Shown here: positions 35,784 through 47,532 of the stretch, piece by piece
Layout of the letters: each line of letters starts with the position of its first letter
Numbering within the stretch: the first letter of the stretch is position 1
Assembly (NCBI GenBank): GCA_034770075.1
Contig: CM068380.1
Coordinates: 37,466,695 to 37,530,694, forward strand
Source: Aralia elata
Lineage: Eukaryota; Streptophyta; Magnoliopsida; Apiales; Araliaceae
DNA: 64,000 nucleotides
Reading direction: 5' to 3'
Program-made: the position numbers and the translations under genes
Notes under the pieces: generated by a model
Databases searched by the model: none
Told to the model about the DNA's origin: nothing
Seen by the model: only the letters and a program-made list of their open reading frames with translations

Positions 35784-36439
35784 TGTAATATCTCGGATAT
35801 TTATGAGGCTTATAAATACGATCGTATATGATTACAGATTAAAATTGAGACCCAGAGTAAGTGTAAATGAGATCGTAAATGATTAAAGGTCGAATTATGA
35901 CCTAATATATAGGTTAGGATTAAAACCTAAACCCTAAGGGTTAAAACCTAAAATCGGATACGTTCGTGAAATTCGTCTTGCATCCTTTTGGGATTTTTCT
36001 CATTTCATGATATAGTATTTATATGAGTCATAGAACCTAAGGAGCCAATAAAAGTTTTTTCAAGAAAGAGACGAAATACACGATTGTCGAGAAAACGCCT
36101 TTCATCTTTTTGATCAGTTCTTTTCGTCGTTTTGACTTGTTATATTTCACGACATAGTAATTATACGTGGTTTAGAGACCAATGAACTAATAATATTTTT
36201 CCTATGAAAAAGATGAAAAATACTATTCATTCGAGAACTGTCTTCCGAATTTGAAATTTCAGATTTCTGAATAGCGTTTTTACGGACAACCGATATATTT
36301 TCACAAATAAAATTTTTACCGAAAAATGACTGTGGGATTTATTAATTATTAATACGGGAGGATTATGAAACAAATACGGAACAAAAGTACCGAAAAGTCA
36401 AGTATGGACAGTAAAAGTTAAACTAATAGAAATACTTAG

Positions 36440-36530
36440 AAGCTAAGTAAACTTCAAGGCTAAGTTTACTTAGGGGCTAAGTTTACTTCAAGACTAAGTT
36501 AGGGGCTAAGTTTACTTCTGGGCTAAGTTG
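36440..36530 (+). repeat. ~20-bp tandem repeats upstream of the S3 TATA box
   Basis: GGCTAAGTTTACTT with short variable linkers, five copies, ending about 80 bp before the TATA box. Confidence 0.8.
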
Positions 36531-36611
36531 ATGGACAATTATTCAATTAATCAAGGACTAAAATATAAATAAGCCGAGCCCTTAACATGCAATTAACGAA
36601 ACTATGTTTTC

Positions 36612-36621
36612 CTATAAATAG
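36612..36621 (+). promoter_or_regulatory. TATA box of S3
   Basis: CTATAAATAG upstream of the leader, matching LTR A. Confidence 0.75.
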
Positions 36622-36834
36622 CAAGCTAAGTTCATTCATTCCTTACTATTTTTCAAGAAGCCTTTCAAGAGTTAAAGTACTATATATATATATATATATT
36701 GTGAGCTATATTGAGAGAAAATTTCATTTTGAGTATCGAAGTTCCGCTATTTTAGAAGTAAAGCTATCGACTACAAGAGGTATATTCTTGTCATTATTTT
36801 TCTCATTATTCTTCTATTAGTTAGTAAAAATATA

Positions 36835-37245
36835 CTTTACAAGCAGTTATAATTCCCAAATTATTTTAAGTATATAGTACAAAATTCCTATTACAAGCAG
36901 TTATAATGTCCGATTTATTTCTCTTATATATTAGAAAATATACTTTTATAAACAGTTACTATGTCCGATTTTCTTCAAGTATTTAGTAAGAATATTCATT
37001 TTGTAAGCAGTTATAATGCTGAAATTATTTCAAATATAATAGCTGAATATTCATTTTATAAGTAGTTATAATGCCCGATTTATTTCAAACACAATAAACG
37101 AATATTCATTTTGCAAACAGTTATAATGCTCAATTTATTTTAATAGTTGAAAAATATTCATTCTATGAGCAGTTATAATGCTGAAATTATTTCATATATA
37201 GTAGAATGAGTCTTATTTATAAGCGGTAATAATGCCCGAAATAAA
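36835..37245 (+). repeat. Eight ~55-bp tandem repeats in S3
   Basis: Units contain AAGCAGTTATAATGCCCGA, ATTTATTTCAA and AATATTCATTTT, at roughly 36841, 36895, 36951, 37006, 37061, 37116, 37168 and 37220. They begin just after the donor-like site. Confidence 0.85.
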
Positions 37246-37764
37246 ACTTAAAAGATTTAATCGTTAAATGCTTAATTAGTTTACATGAACTTATAATCGT
37301 GTAGGATTTACGACAAACGTTTAGACCATTATATTTATCTATAAAAGATATACGAGGCAAGTTTTTCTAACCTTACTCAAGTTATATTTAAGCAAGTTTC
37401 TATCTCTTGTTTAATTATCGTGATTAAGCAAGTTTCTAACTCTCATTCAAATTACCTTCTTATGCAAGTCTTCTATTCCTTGTACATCTATTTTACGAAC
37501 TCGTTTAAATATTTCTTTCATGTTATCTATTATTGTAAAGTTATTGCTTTTTGTTCAAGCATCACTTAACGAAATGAACAATTATTTGTTTGAATTTGAT
37601 TTGATAATTAAAGTATAAACTGTGCAGAAACTAATAATGTTTGGTACGAAATATATATATTGATGATGACCAGGCAGATATATACTGACCGGGGTTTATA
37701 GGCAGTACTAAACTGACCTTTGTGTGTCTGGGACACTGTTGGTAGGATGATATGCATACTCCTA

Positions 37765-37798
37765 GGATATAAATAGGCTGATCCCCTATTAAATATCC
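37765..37798 (+). other. Conserved CTGATC stem-loop in S3
   Basis: GGATAT/ATATCC outer stem and ATAGG/CCTAT inner stem around CTGATCC. Both stems differ from those of S1 and A yet pair perfectly. Confidence 0.75.
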
Positions 37799-38501
37799 GA
37801 ACTAATGATTCCTAAGTCTATATGACCTCTGGGAATGATTAACATGTTTGGTTAAACATAATCAACCTATGAATTCTAAAGTCTTTATGACTGTCAGAAT
37901 CTAGCGAATGTGGGGGTTTGACAGACAAACCTCAGTATATATATGTGGAAAAATCTTTGAACTATATGTTCATTCAATTCAAACATAGTGTGAGTATAAA
38001 TTGTAATTGTTTAAAACTTGCAGAGCTTTTGTAGCTCATCATTGCAAATATTATTTTCCTTTGCAGCATTGAATGATAATCTCGGATGTTCCACCACACA
38101 CCTCTGTGGATAGAGACTCTACCAGATTAGCTTTAATGCTTTTGCTTGTATTTGCTTAAGTCTTTTCAGATTTTATTGTAATAACAATACGATCTTGGAA
38201 TCTTTGTAACCAAATTCAAAGTTATGAAATATATTATTATCTTTCGTTACATCAATTGCGATGTACTTACATTTTTAGATGAGTTAGAATGTTGTACTGA
38301 TTTAGTACAATATCTATATGATCCAAGTGAGGGTATCCAAACACAATAAATGTTCTAACGAGAACTACTATATGTTATGGGATACTGTGAACCTTGGATA
38401 GATAGAAGTTATATATTATGGAATATTTATAGTTAATTAGATAGACGTGAGCACCAAATCTGCTGCAGCGAGTGTAGAGAATTTGGGGGTATCACAACAT
38501 C

Positions 38502-38775
38502 TATCTATAGATATAACTTACAGACATAAAAGTAAATACATTTATTTACATTACATGTCTTACATTTCCTCACAGGTTTCTAAACCTTACATAACGAAAC
38601 ATAATTACTACAAAATATTACACAATTAATAACAATTATTTTAATACATCTATTACTTCTACTCTTTTGCTTTTCCTTTTCCTTTGTCTCTACCCGATCC
38701 TTCGGGCCCTTCTACTTTAGCTAAAAATGTATAATATAGCAAGAGTGAACAACTATTTTGCTCAGCAAGTATAAA
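38502..38775 (-). repeat. 5' LTR of element G, second piece
   Basis: Between S3 and S4. On the minus strand it holds the end of the putative intron, acceptor TTTTAG (38726-38721) and the micro-exon. Its last bases ATAAA are duplicated at 41628-41632. Confidence 0.85.
38659..38718 (-). other. Conserved LTR micro-exon reading frame in element G
   Basis: After the acceptor and two bases it reads K V E G P E G S G R D K G K G K A K E and stops. SGRDKGKGKAK matches S1 and H with mainly synonymous codon changes (TCG GGT AGA GAC AAA GGA AAA against TCA GGT AAG GAC AAG GGA AAA). Confidence 0.55.
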
Positions 38776-39929
38776 TGTAATGACCGCGAATTCTTAAACT
38801 CCGTTATTAGTTAACTATAAAATTTAATTTTTAATGAGTTAGTTTTGTATGATTATTTAAAATCTTGTGTAATTAATTGGTTATGTGATTATGTGATTGC
38901 GCGTAACTGCTAGGATTAATTAAAGAGGAGTCACTAATGGTTTAATTAAATTAGTGGACTAGCCCTACGGTTTTAATATTAAAAGAAATGATAAAGTATC
39001 GATTAATTAAATATTCAATTTAATTGAATATAGTGTGGGGAATTAAATCGCATAAGTTAATTAATATAAGTATTAATTAATGTGAGCAATATTAACATTA
39101 ATGATTAATAGTCTACTTGGTAGTTTAATACTAACGGACTAGATTAGTTATTTAATTAACTAATTGAACCATTTACTTGAATCTCGTATTGGGAAGTTAT
39201 GGTATACTAAATTAATTGGGCTTATGGCTTATTTAATTAACCAGTAGTAATATAATGGGACACAAATTATGGGACATATCCCATTTATTTTTAACCTTAG
39301 TCTGAGAGGGAGAGAGAGAATTGAATTAAATTAAGCTGAGATGAACAATGCAAGTCCCGTCCTCAGCCGCGTATGGATTTCTTGTTGGATTTCTGTAAAT
39401 GCATATCATGACTAAAGATATGGGTTGAAGTGATCAGCTGCATTGCCCATCATCTTCTTCTTGTTCCCGCTGGTTAACCAAATTAGATAAAAGCTTAGCA
39501 TGGTTATTGAATTGGCTATAAACTAGAGCTCCCGACTTCTCCTTCAAAGCTGCTGAGTTATAAATTTTACTGAAGAGGAGGGGTATTGAGAGCTTCAGGA
39601 GGAAGGGAGAGCTGAAGAAGGAAATTGGTCGCGGATGATTTCAAACTTCGTTGTGTATTACCGAAAAAAGAGAAGGACTGCCTTTAAGTCTAGGAGGTAA
39701 GCCCTTTTCCAAGTAGCCATTCCCAGTTATTCATAGTAGCCATATCAGTAGCCATAGTCTATTTATACGAATGCTAGGTATCATGCTTGTGATTAATTAC
39801 TCTAATTGGGTGTATAAAACTTATAATTGATAGTAATATGTGGTTAATATTGAGTACACATGCTGGGTAAGATGATTTTAATGATTAAAATTCGAAGAAA
39901 ACTACTAAAATGAAACGGAGAAGACGACT

Positions 39930-40150
39930 CTGGTTCGTCACGCCGCAGCACCAGCAAATGACGTCGCAGAGCCATGAATAAGGGGCCTGACGCCGCAGCG
40001 TCAGTTTCGCGCCGCAGCGCCATGCCTAAGGGCCATGACGCCGCAGCGTCATGCTTGCTGCTTAGTCTCACGCCGCAGCGTCACGTATAAGGCCATGACG
40101 CCGCAACGTCAATCTTGCTGCGTGGTTTTGCGCTGCAGCACCATGCCCGT
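39930..40150 (+). repeat. GC palindromic cassette in S4
   Basis: Six or more ACGCCGCAGCGTCA-like units (TGACGCTGCGGCG is its complement) separated by spacers such as TGCTTGCTGC and ATAAGG. Copies differ at one or two bases. Confidence 0.85.
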
Positions 40151-41052
40151 GTTTTGGTCGGGTCGGTCCTGATCGTGATGGTTTGGGTCGGGTTGCGTAA
40201 TTTAAATATTAATAGTTTTAATTAATTATTAATTCATTTCTATTAGGTAACCATTAAACAACCAAGATTAATATTGGGATTGTTTATTACGGTAATAATA
40301 AATAAACCTAATTAGTTATTCATTAGTTAATCATATTTTGTTAATCCTTAAATGCTTAATTGTATATCAAGTATCAACCAAAGTGGTGTTGTCTTAAGGC
40401 ATAAATTGATTAACCTGGGCAGCCGCTCGCTCACCGGGGAGCGAGACCCCCGACTGGGTAGTCGTAGTGGCAATCAATGTGCTTTAATTATGCTACGTCT
40501 GTAGTCTTTATGTGACTAATTGTTATATGAATATGTACTTAATTGTGTAGGATATTAAAGAGCGTGTGTTGTAATATTGTAGCAGACGCACCAGGCAAGT
40601 TTCCTAACGCTTGTCTAACCCTTGTGTTGGTCAAGTTTCCTATCCTTACTCATATTTTATTGAGCAAGTTCCAAACCTTAAACCTCTTATGTTGTTGCAA
40701 GTTATTTATTTAAGCTTGAACCTTAATTCTAAGCACGCTTTAAGTGGTCTAATTTCTTTACAATTATTTCACATCTATAATATTTATTGATACTCGCACT
40801 TGGTGCACTTGAATTCGTATAGTCTTGGACTTATACATTATTCGAAGTTCTATAATTCATGAAGTGTTTAAGATTGAGTCTGAACCTTTGTTTGGTCAGA
40901 CAATTGTATGAAATTTTATAAAAGCTATCGAGGTCAATTGATGGTATGGATTCTTAGACTGAAGTGAACACCCCTTTTATTATAGGGGAGTACCCCACGT
41001 ATCTAAATGTAAGATACAAGAACAGAAATTAAATGTTATGCATACACATAGT

Positions 41053-41083
41053 GTACTAGAGGCTGATCCCCTCGAGTATGTAC
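41053..41083 (+). other. Conserved CTGATC stem-loop in S4
   Basis: Outer GTAC/GTAC, then ACT-A-GAGG paired with CCTC-G-AGT around CTGATCC. Confidence 0.72.
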
Positions 41084-41317
41084 TTCTGAGCCAGTAACCA
41101 AAGGATCAATTAGCTATTAATTCCATTAGAAGTGAAATGTTCATGGTCTATGTTGACTATTGTTTATTTTAAAAAGCAGTTATTATTCTTGCTTTCGTTA
41201 TTCTCACCGTTTTAGATATCTCTTTCATTCATGATATATATCATTTCTTGCTGTTATTTAAACTTGTTGAGCAAACTAGTTGCTCACCCTTGTTATATCA
41301 TGAACCCTATTGCAGTT

Positions 41318-41365
41318 AAGCACGAGACCTCAGGCAAAGATAAGGGCAAGGAAAAGATGAATTAA
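41318..41365 (+). other. Conserved LTR micro-exon reading frame in S4
   Basis: After ATTGCAG and two bases it reads K H E T S G K D K G K E K M N and stops at TAA 41363-41365. Confidence 0.55.
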
Positions 41366-41632
41366 TAGACTTCAAGTAGTGGACTTTATTTTATGCTTAG
41401 TTCAATTTATTATCAATGTAATTTGAACCCTGATTTAATATTTAGAGTATGTTTTGATTTATGTATTAAGGTTGTCAAATCTTGGGACTAGTAACACCTT
41501 TTGAATAAACAACATATGTTTATTATATTCTGTATTTAGTTATTGTATGTTGTTTGGAGGTGGATGTTTGTATGGGATCGTGATGACCAGATTCGGGTAT
41601 CTAAGACTCGAATTTGGGGGCATCACAATAAA

Positions 41633-43298
41633 CCAATTTAATGAATAAGATATAATTAATAGAAGGAAAAGCTCTCAAGGGTGTTCAACAATTTTTATCA
41701 ACAATTGTGAAGCAGTATGAATAAATAGGAATAAGTTGACTTCCTTTACTTTCAAACTTTGAACATCATACTGAGTGGTCATAAGGACCACAAACTCTTA
41801 ACTTCGTTCAATGGTTATAAAACTATGAACTCTTCACACGTTCATCAGTCATAAAGACTTCGAACTCTTAACTTTAAGAGTATCATTAGGTGATCAATGT
41901 AATGATACCCTCCGTTACGCATAACATTCTTTCCATGTTGTGTGTATATAGCTTATGTCGGCACTCCGACTATAATATCCCTTTTATCAAGGTTGTTCAT
42001 CTTAGTCTTAATATCAGAGTCCGCACCAAAACAATTTGGATTGGATTAACTTTATTTAGTTTCAAAGAAATATTAACAATTCAAGAATTTAATCACATCA
42101 ACTCTGTTTAGCCAAAACAAATGGCATAGACTCACATTTCAAAATAGTTCATGAATAAACAAGAATTTTAATGAATCATAACAGTTCAATAATAGAACAT
42201 TTCTTCTCAACTGCACATAAGTGCAGAAATTTGCACACAAGCAATACTTACATAATTTAAGAGACTAGCATAGCTACAGAACTCACACAAATATATAAAA
42301 AAAATTTAAGTTTAGAACTTGTAATAATTAGGAAACTTGCACACAAGCTTAAAAACTTGAACAACTCACAGGATTAGCATAGCTAGGGAATTTGTAATAA
42401 ATCAGGTAACTTGCCTGGATTAAGGAAACCTTCCTTGGTTACGCTATTAACCACTTCCAAATGGTTGTCTACAATATCCATAAGGATTTACTTAATTAAC
42501 TTAATCATCACTTATTAATAATTATCGTCGGTATTAAACGTAACCTAATCCGATAATTATTCTTTCGACTTAATTCAAACTTTAATGTCCTCTCACATTA
42601 TTTTTATAATATTTACATAAAAATGTGCGATTAACCTTTACTTAGACTCATACGCCCCCACGTCGTCATATTTTAGCCAATAGAAATTATATTAATAATT
42701 TTTCGACTTTACTTTACTTAATTGTTTTATTATTTCGTAACTCCATTTTCTTCATTAAGCCTCATTTACTATTTTATTATTTTTCTTCCTCCTGGCCCCT
42801 CATACTTAAAAACATTCCACATGTAAAAATAATTTTATTATATTTTTTTAGCTTTATTTAGTATTTTTAAAAGGGCCATTTTTGTTCCAAAATTACCAAA
42901 TTTACATAAGTCGAACTTAATTTCAAAAATCACCAAACTTGGACAGTATCTTCCTCATATCAAAGAGTACTTTCAGTAAATATTTCATCACCACCTGAGC
43001 TGTAGAACTCAATATATAATAGTTGAAGTTTTAAAAATCCTAATTTTTGAATGGTCATAACTCACTCGTCCGAAGTCCGATTGTACTCATTTTTGGATAG
43101 GACTTACATTATACCATATAGTGTTCATGTCCAAAAGGCCTTAAATTATTACACTTGTTAAGTGTATGAAACAGTCCTCGAAAAAAATAATCAGATTGCC
43201 CCGTTAGTTTTTCCTATTTTGGTAGAAAAATCACTATAAATAATCTACAAGGAATTTTAGTGAAATTTTTCTAGGAGTGTGTAAAGGACGCTTATATC
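41633..43298 (-). repeat. 5' LTR of element G, third piece
   Basis: Continues after S4. Holds the stem-loop (41880-41908) and the CAAGTT array (42215-42420). From 42218 on it is nearly the same as 23388-24473, the other LTR of G. Stops at 43298 where copia LTR C2 begins; the U3 end has not been found beyond the insertion. Confidence 0.85.
41880..41908 (-). other. Conserved CTGATC-type stem-loop in element G LTR
   Basis: Nine perfect base pairs, GTATCATTA/TAATGATAC, around a loop that on the minus strand reads CATTGATCACC. The stem shares nothing with the other copies, only the loop does. Confidence 0.75.
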
Positions 43299-44007
43299 TG
43301 AAAATAATATGCCATCAAGCCAATCACATAGGATGTGATAAATATTTACTTTGTAATCTTATTCGTTTATTAATAAAAGAATTTGTTCATTTAAAGGTAT
43401 TTATTTATCCTTGTTTAATTAGTTGAATTAAGTGAGATAAACACATAGTTTTCGAGCAATACTTGTAGAATCATGATGAGTTCATGCTAATGAGATCTAA
43501 AATCTAAATAGCTCAAAACTAAAACGTTCATAACCGATGGATCACAAATGTGGGGTTACTGAATACTGATAGATTAGTACATACTATGTTTGCTCTTATA
43601 AATAGGATAATTGATCTCACAATCATTTGTGTGGAGACACTAAAGCAAGTATGTAGGTGCTTATTGGAGAATAAGTTCATTGAACATGACTCGCTTAAAG
43701 GAACACCTAATGGAGTTTTACTTGTCTGTCAATAGGAGTTCGTATAGTGATAGTAGTACAAGTGATCCTTGGGCTTGAGATCATCATATTACCTTGTGTA
43801 TTCTGAGTTATACTTTGTCATATTCCTTAAAACTCTTAGAGTATATAATAGGTTATGTTCGGGTATAATAAAGTATACACGGAGTTAGGTAAATGATCAA
43901 CAAAGGATCTATCATTTCCAATAAAGGGAGAGAATGTCTTATGTTATTTGATAAGTTATAACTCAAAAATCTCTAGCCAGGGTGAATGGAAATTAGAAAG
44001 GAGTTTT
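43299..44007 (+). repeat. Copia LTR C2, first part (plus orientation)
   Basis: TGAAAATAATATGCCATCAAGCC matches the minus-strand start of the C1 LTRs (TGAAAGTAGTACGC...CAAGCC), with about one difference in five bases. It inserts into the G 5' LTR and is split by C1 after TTAGAAAGGAGTTTT. Confidence 0.82.
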
Positions 44008-45447
44008 TGTTAGGTTTGTATATAGCACGAACATGCAATCAAATTACATAAATAGTGCGGAAGTGCGATAAAACGGATTTTAAAAATTTTCATACAAACC
44101 ATCACCATGATCATCCATGTGCTCAATTATCAATTAAACGAAAGAGATAAAGTATGAGAATCATACCCTTGTAGAACCATGCTTCCACGGGTACGAGTTC
44201 ACCTCCAAATCCTTCGCGTTCTCCTTGAATTATACCGATTAAATTCCTTCCTTTGATCAACGTTAGCCACCCAAGTATTTGGCCTCTAGAGGTGATCCAC
44301 CAAGGAATAATAGTTGTTCAAGAAGATGGGTGTTGGCAAAACCCTAGTTTCTATCTCTATAGAAATTACAAGTACTCTCACTCTCTCCAATTCTTATGAA
44401 AGAGTGTGTAACTGTCTAACCCTAAATCATGATAAGACTCCTCTCATTTATAGATATAGGGAACCCTCCTAAACTATTTAGGATTAGGGTTTTTATTTTA
44501 ATTAAGCTCCTTTAATTAATTGAACTCCTAATCCAATTAGGAATTCATGAAAGAGTACTTCTATTAATTAATTCTCAATCCCTATTAGGAATTAAATAAT
44601 AGTAATTGTAATAATAATAATAAGACTCCTCTTATTAATTTATATTTAATATTTCCAAAATATTAAATAATAAATATTAAGCTATTTAATTTATTCTATC
44701 TCCATAGATTAAATTAAATACACTTAACTTATTATTATAATTATGCCATTTACTTCATAAACAAATATTTTCCTTTTGCGGTGTGACCCTTTAGGTTCTC
44801 CATATTAAACCGGTTGTGAATAAATCAATTAGAAAAAATCTAATCTTATTTAAATAAATAAATTAAACTATTTAATTCATTTAAATAAATAATATTTATT
44901 CTACAATAAGGGTAAGCCCCCTTAGCGATCAACGACTTTCCAGATAATATAGATTTCAACATTAATCACAAAAGAACCTTTCAGTGAATAGTTACCGTAC
45001 AATTCAATCCTTCTACCATACAATGTCCCAATTAAATATAAGACATGGAATTACTGTCAAGTCTTATTTTATTTAATTATATGCATTTCGATTCTCAAAT
45101 GCACAACTTTGATAATGCAAATTAGAAACTCCTTTCTAATTTCATTTTGCTTTGGCCAAAGACTTCTGAGTTGTCATTTATCGAATCACATAGGACATTC
45201 TCTCCTTTTACTAGAAGTGGTAGATTCTTTGTTGATAATTCACCTATCTCCATGTATAACTTATTATACCCAATCATACCCTTTGATATACCATAAAGGT
45301 CTTAAGGGACATGTCAAAGTATAACTCATCATACACAAGATACTATGATGATCTCAAGTCCAAGGATCACTTGTACTACTATCACTAGAGGAATTCCTAT
45401 TGACAGGCAAGTAAAACTCCATTAGGTATTCCTTAGCGAGCCACGTT

Positions 45448-47150
45448 TGATGAGTGTGTTTTATATACACAAATTGGGTGCTTTTAACCTTAATAATTTG
45501 TAAGTCTTTAGCTATTTCGTTTGGTTTATGTGTTTTCATCTTATTGTTGTGTAATATAGTTTTGTATTACTTTTATATGTATTTGTGTGTTTTTATGTGT
45601 TTTTACATTGTTTTGTAGGTATTGAAATAAAGGCCTTAGGGATCAATGCGTTTTCGGCGCGATTTTGGCATTTCATCTGCTTGTTTCTCAATTTCCCTCA
45701 TGATGCAATTCGAATCTCTCAAAACTCAAAGAATGAAAGTTGTAGATCTTTGTCTTAGCTTTCCAGAGCATCTTGAATCATCCAATTTAAAGTTAGTATG
45801 AGAGAGTTATGGTCATTTTACCATCGGATTTTGCATGACTTTTACATAGAAGTTGCTTCGGGCTCAATTTGAACCTTGCTCCGGCCATTTACTCGTCAAA
45901 CTCCAGGTATGAAAGTTGTAGAGCTACTTCTTAGATTTCCATAGCCTATTTAATTGCCTTAATCCGAGTTCGGACGAAGAAGTTATGGTCATTTTACTGG
46001 AGCTCGACGGGGCAGGAATTTCCTACACAAATTCCTCGCCGCGGCGAGCTCTCGCCGAGGCGCGAAAATGCAGGCCAAAAAGCTCGCCGGGGCGAGCTCG
46101 TCGCGGACAACAGCATATTTTTTGGGTTTTTTGGTCATTTTGGAGGTGCTAAGCTAGGTTAGGGCATCCAGGGACTTATATCAGCTCTAGGAGGCACGAA
46201 ATATGAGGATATAGAAGATAGAAATCAGCAACTAAGGAGTAGAGGAGGCTTGGAGCAAAGATAGGGAGGTCATGGCCCTAGGCCATGGTTCTTCTAAAGC
46301 TTGGAGGAGCTTCAATGGAGGTGCTTCAATAGAGTTTCATCCAACAACAATGGGGAAGCCATCCTTTATCTTTCTTTATCTTTTTCTCTATGTAATTAAT
46401 GTTTAATTTAAGATTGTAATTGAACTCATTGCTTAATTTGAATGGATTTTCTCTTCCTTTTGATTATTGTTGCTCATATGAATTGGTTATCATAACCTAT
46501 GCTTATAGATTAATTTCTTGGCTCGTAATTACCTTGGGAACCTATATGAAATTGACGAACGGATTATAGGTTGAGACCTAGTTATGATATCATGCGAGAG
46601 TTAAAGATTCTTGGGGGTGGATAATAAGATTATTGTGACGTGTGTCTTATTAATTATCTTTGAGAATAGGTGACGTGCTAGTATTTAGGATAGATATATA
46701 CCTAAATGCCGTGTATAACCATTATGAGATTACAAACTTAATGACTCCCTATGCGAAAGTTCATTTGTTTGATGGGTGATTGACTAAGATTTAGTGACGT
46801 GTGTCTTGATGATTATTCATAAAATTGAATTGCTTGCTAGTATGTGGGATAGACATATACCTATGTGTCGTGTATGGGTGATTTTCATATGACCATCGAG
46901 AGAGGCTTATGAATATGGTGAATTTCTCGGTTGGTAATTCTATGTGGTTAATTGATCTAAAGGAGAGTTAAGAGATTTGAACAAAGCATTGCACACCAAG
47001 TGTTTGACAAAATACTTGTATGGGGGAAATTGTAATCTTAAACCCTTATTTATCTATTTATGTTATTTATTTCATACAATTTAGATGTAACCTTTATCTA
47101 TCTCTTCAATCAAATTGTTTAAATAAGATCGAGACGATATAAAGTTGGTA
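45448..47150 (+). repeat. Athila-like LTR in C1 3' LTR, 3' end missing
   Basis: Starts TGATGAGTGTGTTTTATAT and aligns with the other Athila LTRs, but ends at AAGTTGGTA about 115 bp short of the usual GTATACTTG terminus. The uninterrupted site is seen in the other C1 LTR at 57233/57234 (GCCACGTT|CAGTGAAC); here host bases resume with CAGTGAAC and no target duplication, so a deletion removed the LTR end and one duplicate. GC cassette 46010-46112. Confidence 0.88.
46010..46112 (+). repeat. GC palindromic cassette in Athila LTR
   Basis: CTCGCCGCGGCGAG is a perfect 14-bp palindrome, followed by CTCTCGCCGAGGCG and CTCGCCGGGGCGAG with AT-rich spacers. S5, a Tekay LTR, carries CTCTCGCCCCGGCGAGAG. 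Confidence 0.8.
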
Positions 47151-47518
47151 CAGTGAACTTATTCTCTAATAAGCACCTACATACTTGCTTTAGTGTCTCC
47201 ACATAAATGATTATGAGATCAATCATCCTCTTCATAAGAGCAAGCAACGTATGTACTAATCTATCCGGATTCACTAATCCCCTTTTTAGTAATCCATCGA
47301 TTAGGAACGATTTTAGTTTGTGAGCTATCTAGAATTTAGATCTCATTAGCATGATCCCCATCATGATTCTAAAAGCATTGCTCAAAACTATGGGTTTATC
47401 ACATTTAATATAACAGCACCATGTAGATAATGTAAAATGTCTTTATTAACCGAATAAGATTACAAAGTATATGCTACATCATATCAAATATGATTGGCTT
47501 GTGTGCGTACTACTTTCA

Positions 47519-47532
47519 ATCTCCCACTTGCA
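47519..47532 (-). other. Polypurine tract of copia C1
   Basis: Minus strand AAGTGGGAGATTG... lies just before TGAAAGTAGTACG, the LTR start. Confidence 0.8.

Larger units (their letters stand above)
35784..38496 (+). mobile_element. Solo LTR S3 (Tekay-type), target duplication ACATC
   Basis: Begins TGTAATATCTCGG, ends GGGGGTATCACA, with ACATC at 35779-35783 and 38497-38501; 2713 bp. TATA CTATAAATAG at 36612-36621, preceded by five ~20-bp GGCTAAGTTTACTT repeats (36440-36530). Donor-like AAGAG|GTATAT at 36780. Where related LTRs have a GC island this one has eight ~55-bp tandem repeats (36835-37245). CAAGTT array ~37347-37560, stem-loop 37765-37798, acceptor TTTGCAG at 38060-38066. The short frame after the acceptor does not match the SGKDKGK family. 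Confidence 0.92.
38776..41627 (+). mobile_element. Solo LTR S4 (Tekay-type), target duplication ATAAA
   Basis: Begins TGTAATGACCGCG, ends GGGGGCATCACA, flanked by ATAAA at 38771-38775 and 41628-41632; 2852 bp. Purine-rich leader, donor-like AGGAG|GTAAGC at 39697, GC island 39930-40150 then GGGTCGGGTC sequence, CCCCCGACTGGGTAGTC block at ~40447, CAAGTT array ~40590-40735, stem-loop 41053-41083, GAGCAA hairpin ~41268-41286, acceptor TTGCAG at 41310-41315, micro-exon 41318-41365. The full series of blocks is best preserved here. Confidence 0.93.
44008..47518 (-). repeat. 3' LTR of copia C1 (contains Athila insertion)
   Basis: Plus strand TGTTAGGTTTGTATATAGC at 44008 to ACTACTTTCA at 47518. TATA-like TCTATAAATG at 44454-44445. 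Interrupted at 45448-47150. Confidence 0.92.

Noticed and set aside
41231..41365. 44-codon ORF with ATG ending in the micro-exon of S4
   Set aside because: The part upstream of the acceptor is not in the same frame in S5, G or H, so only the exon after the acceptor shows coding constraint.
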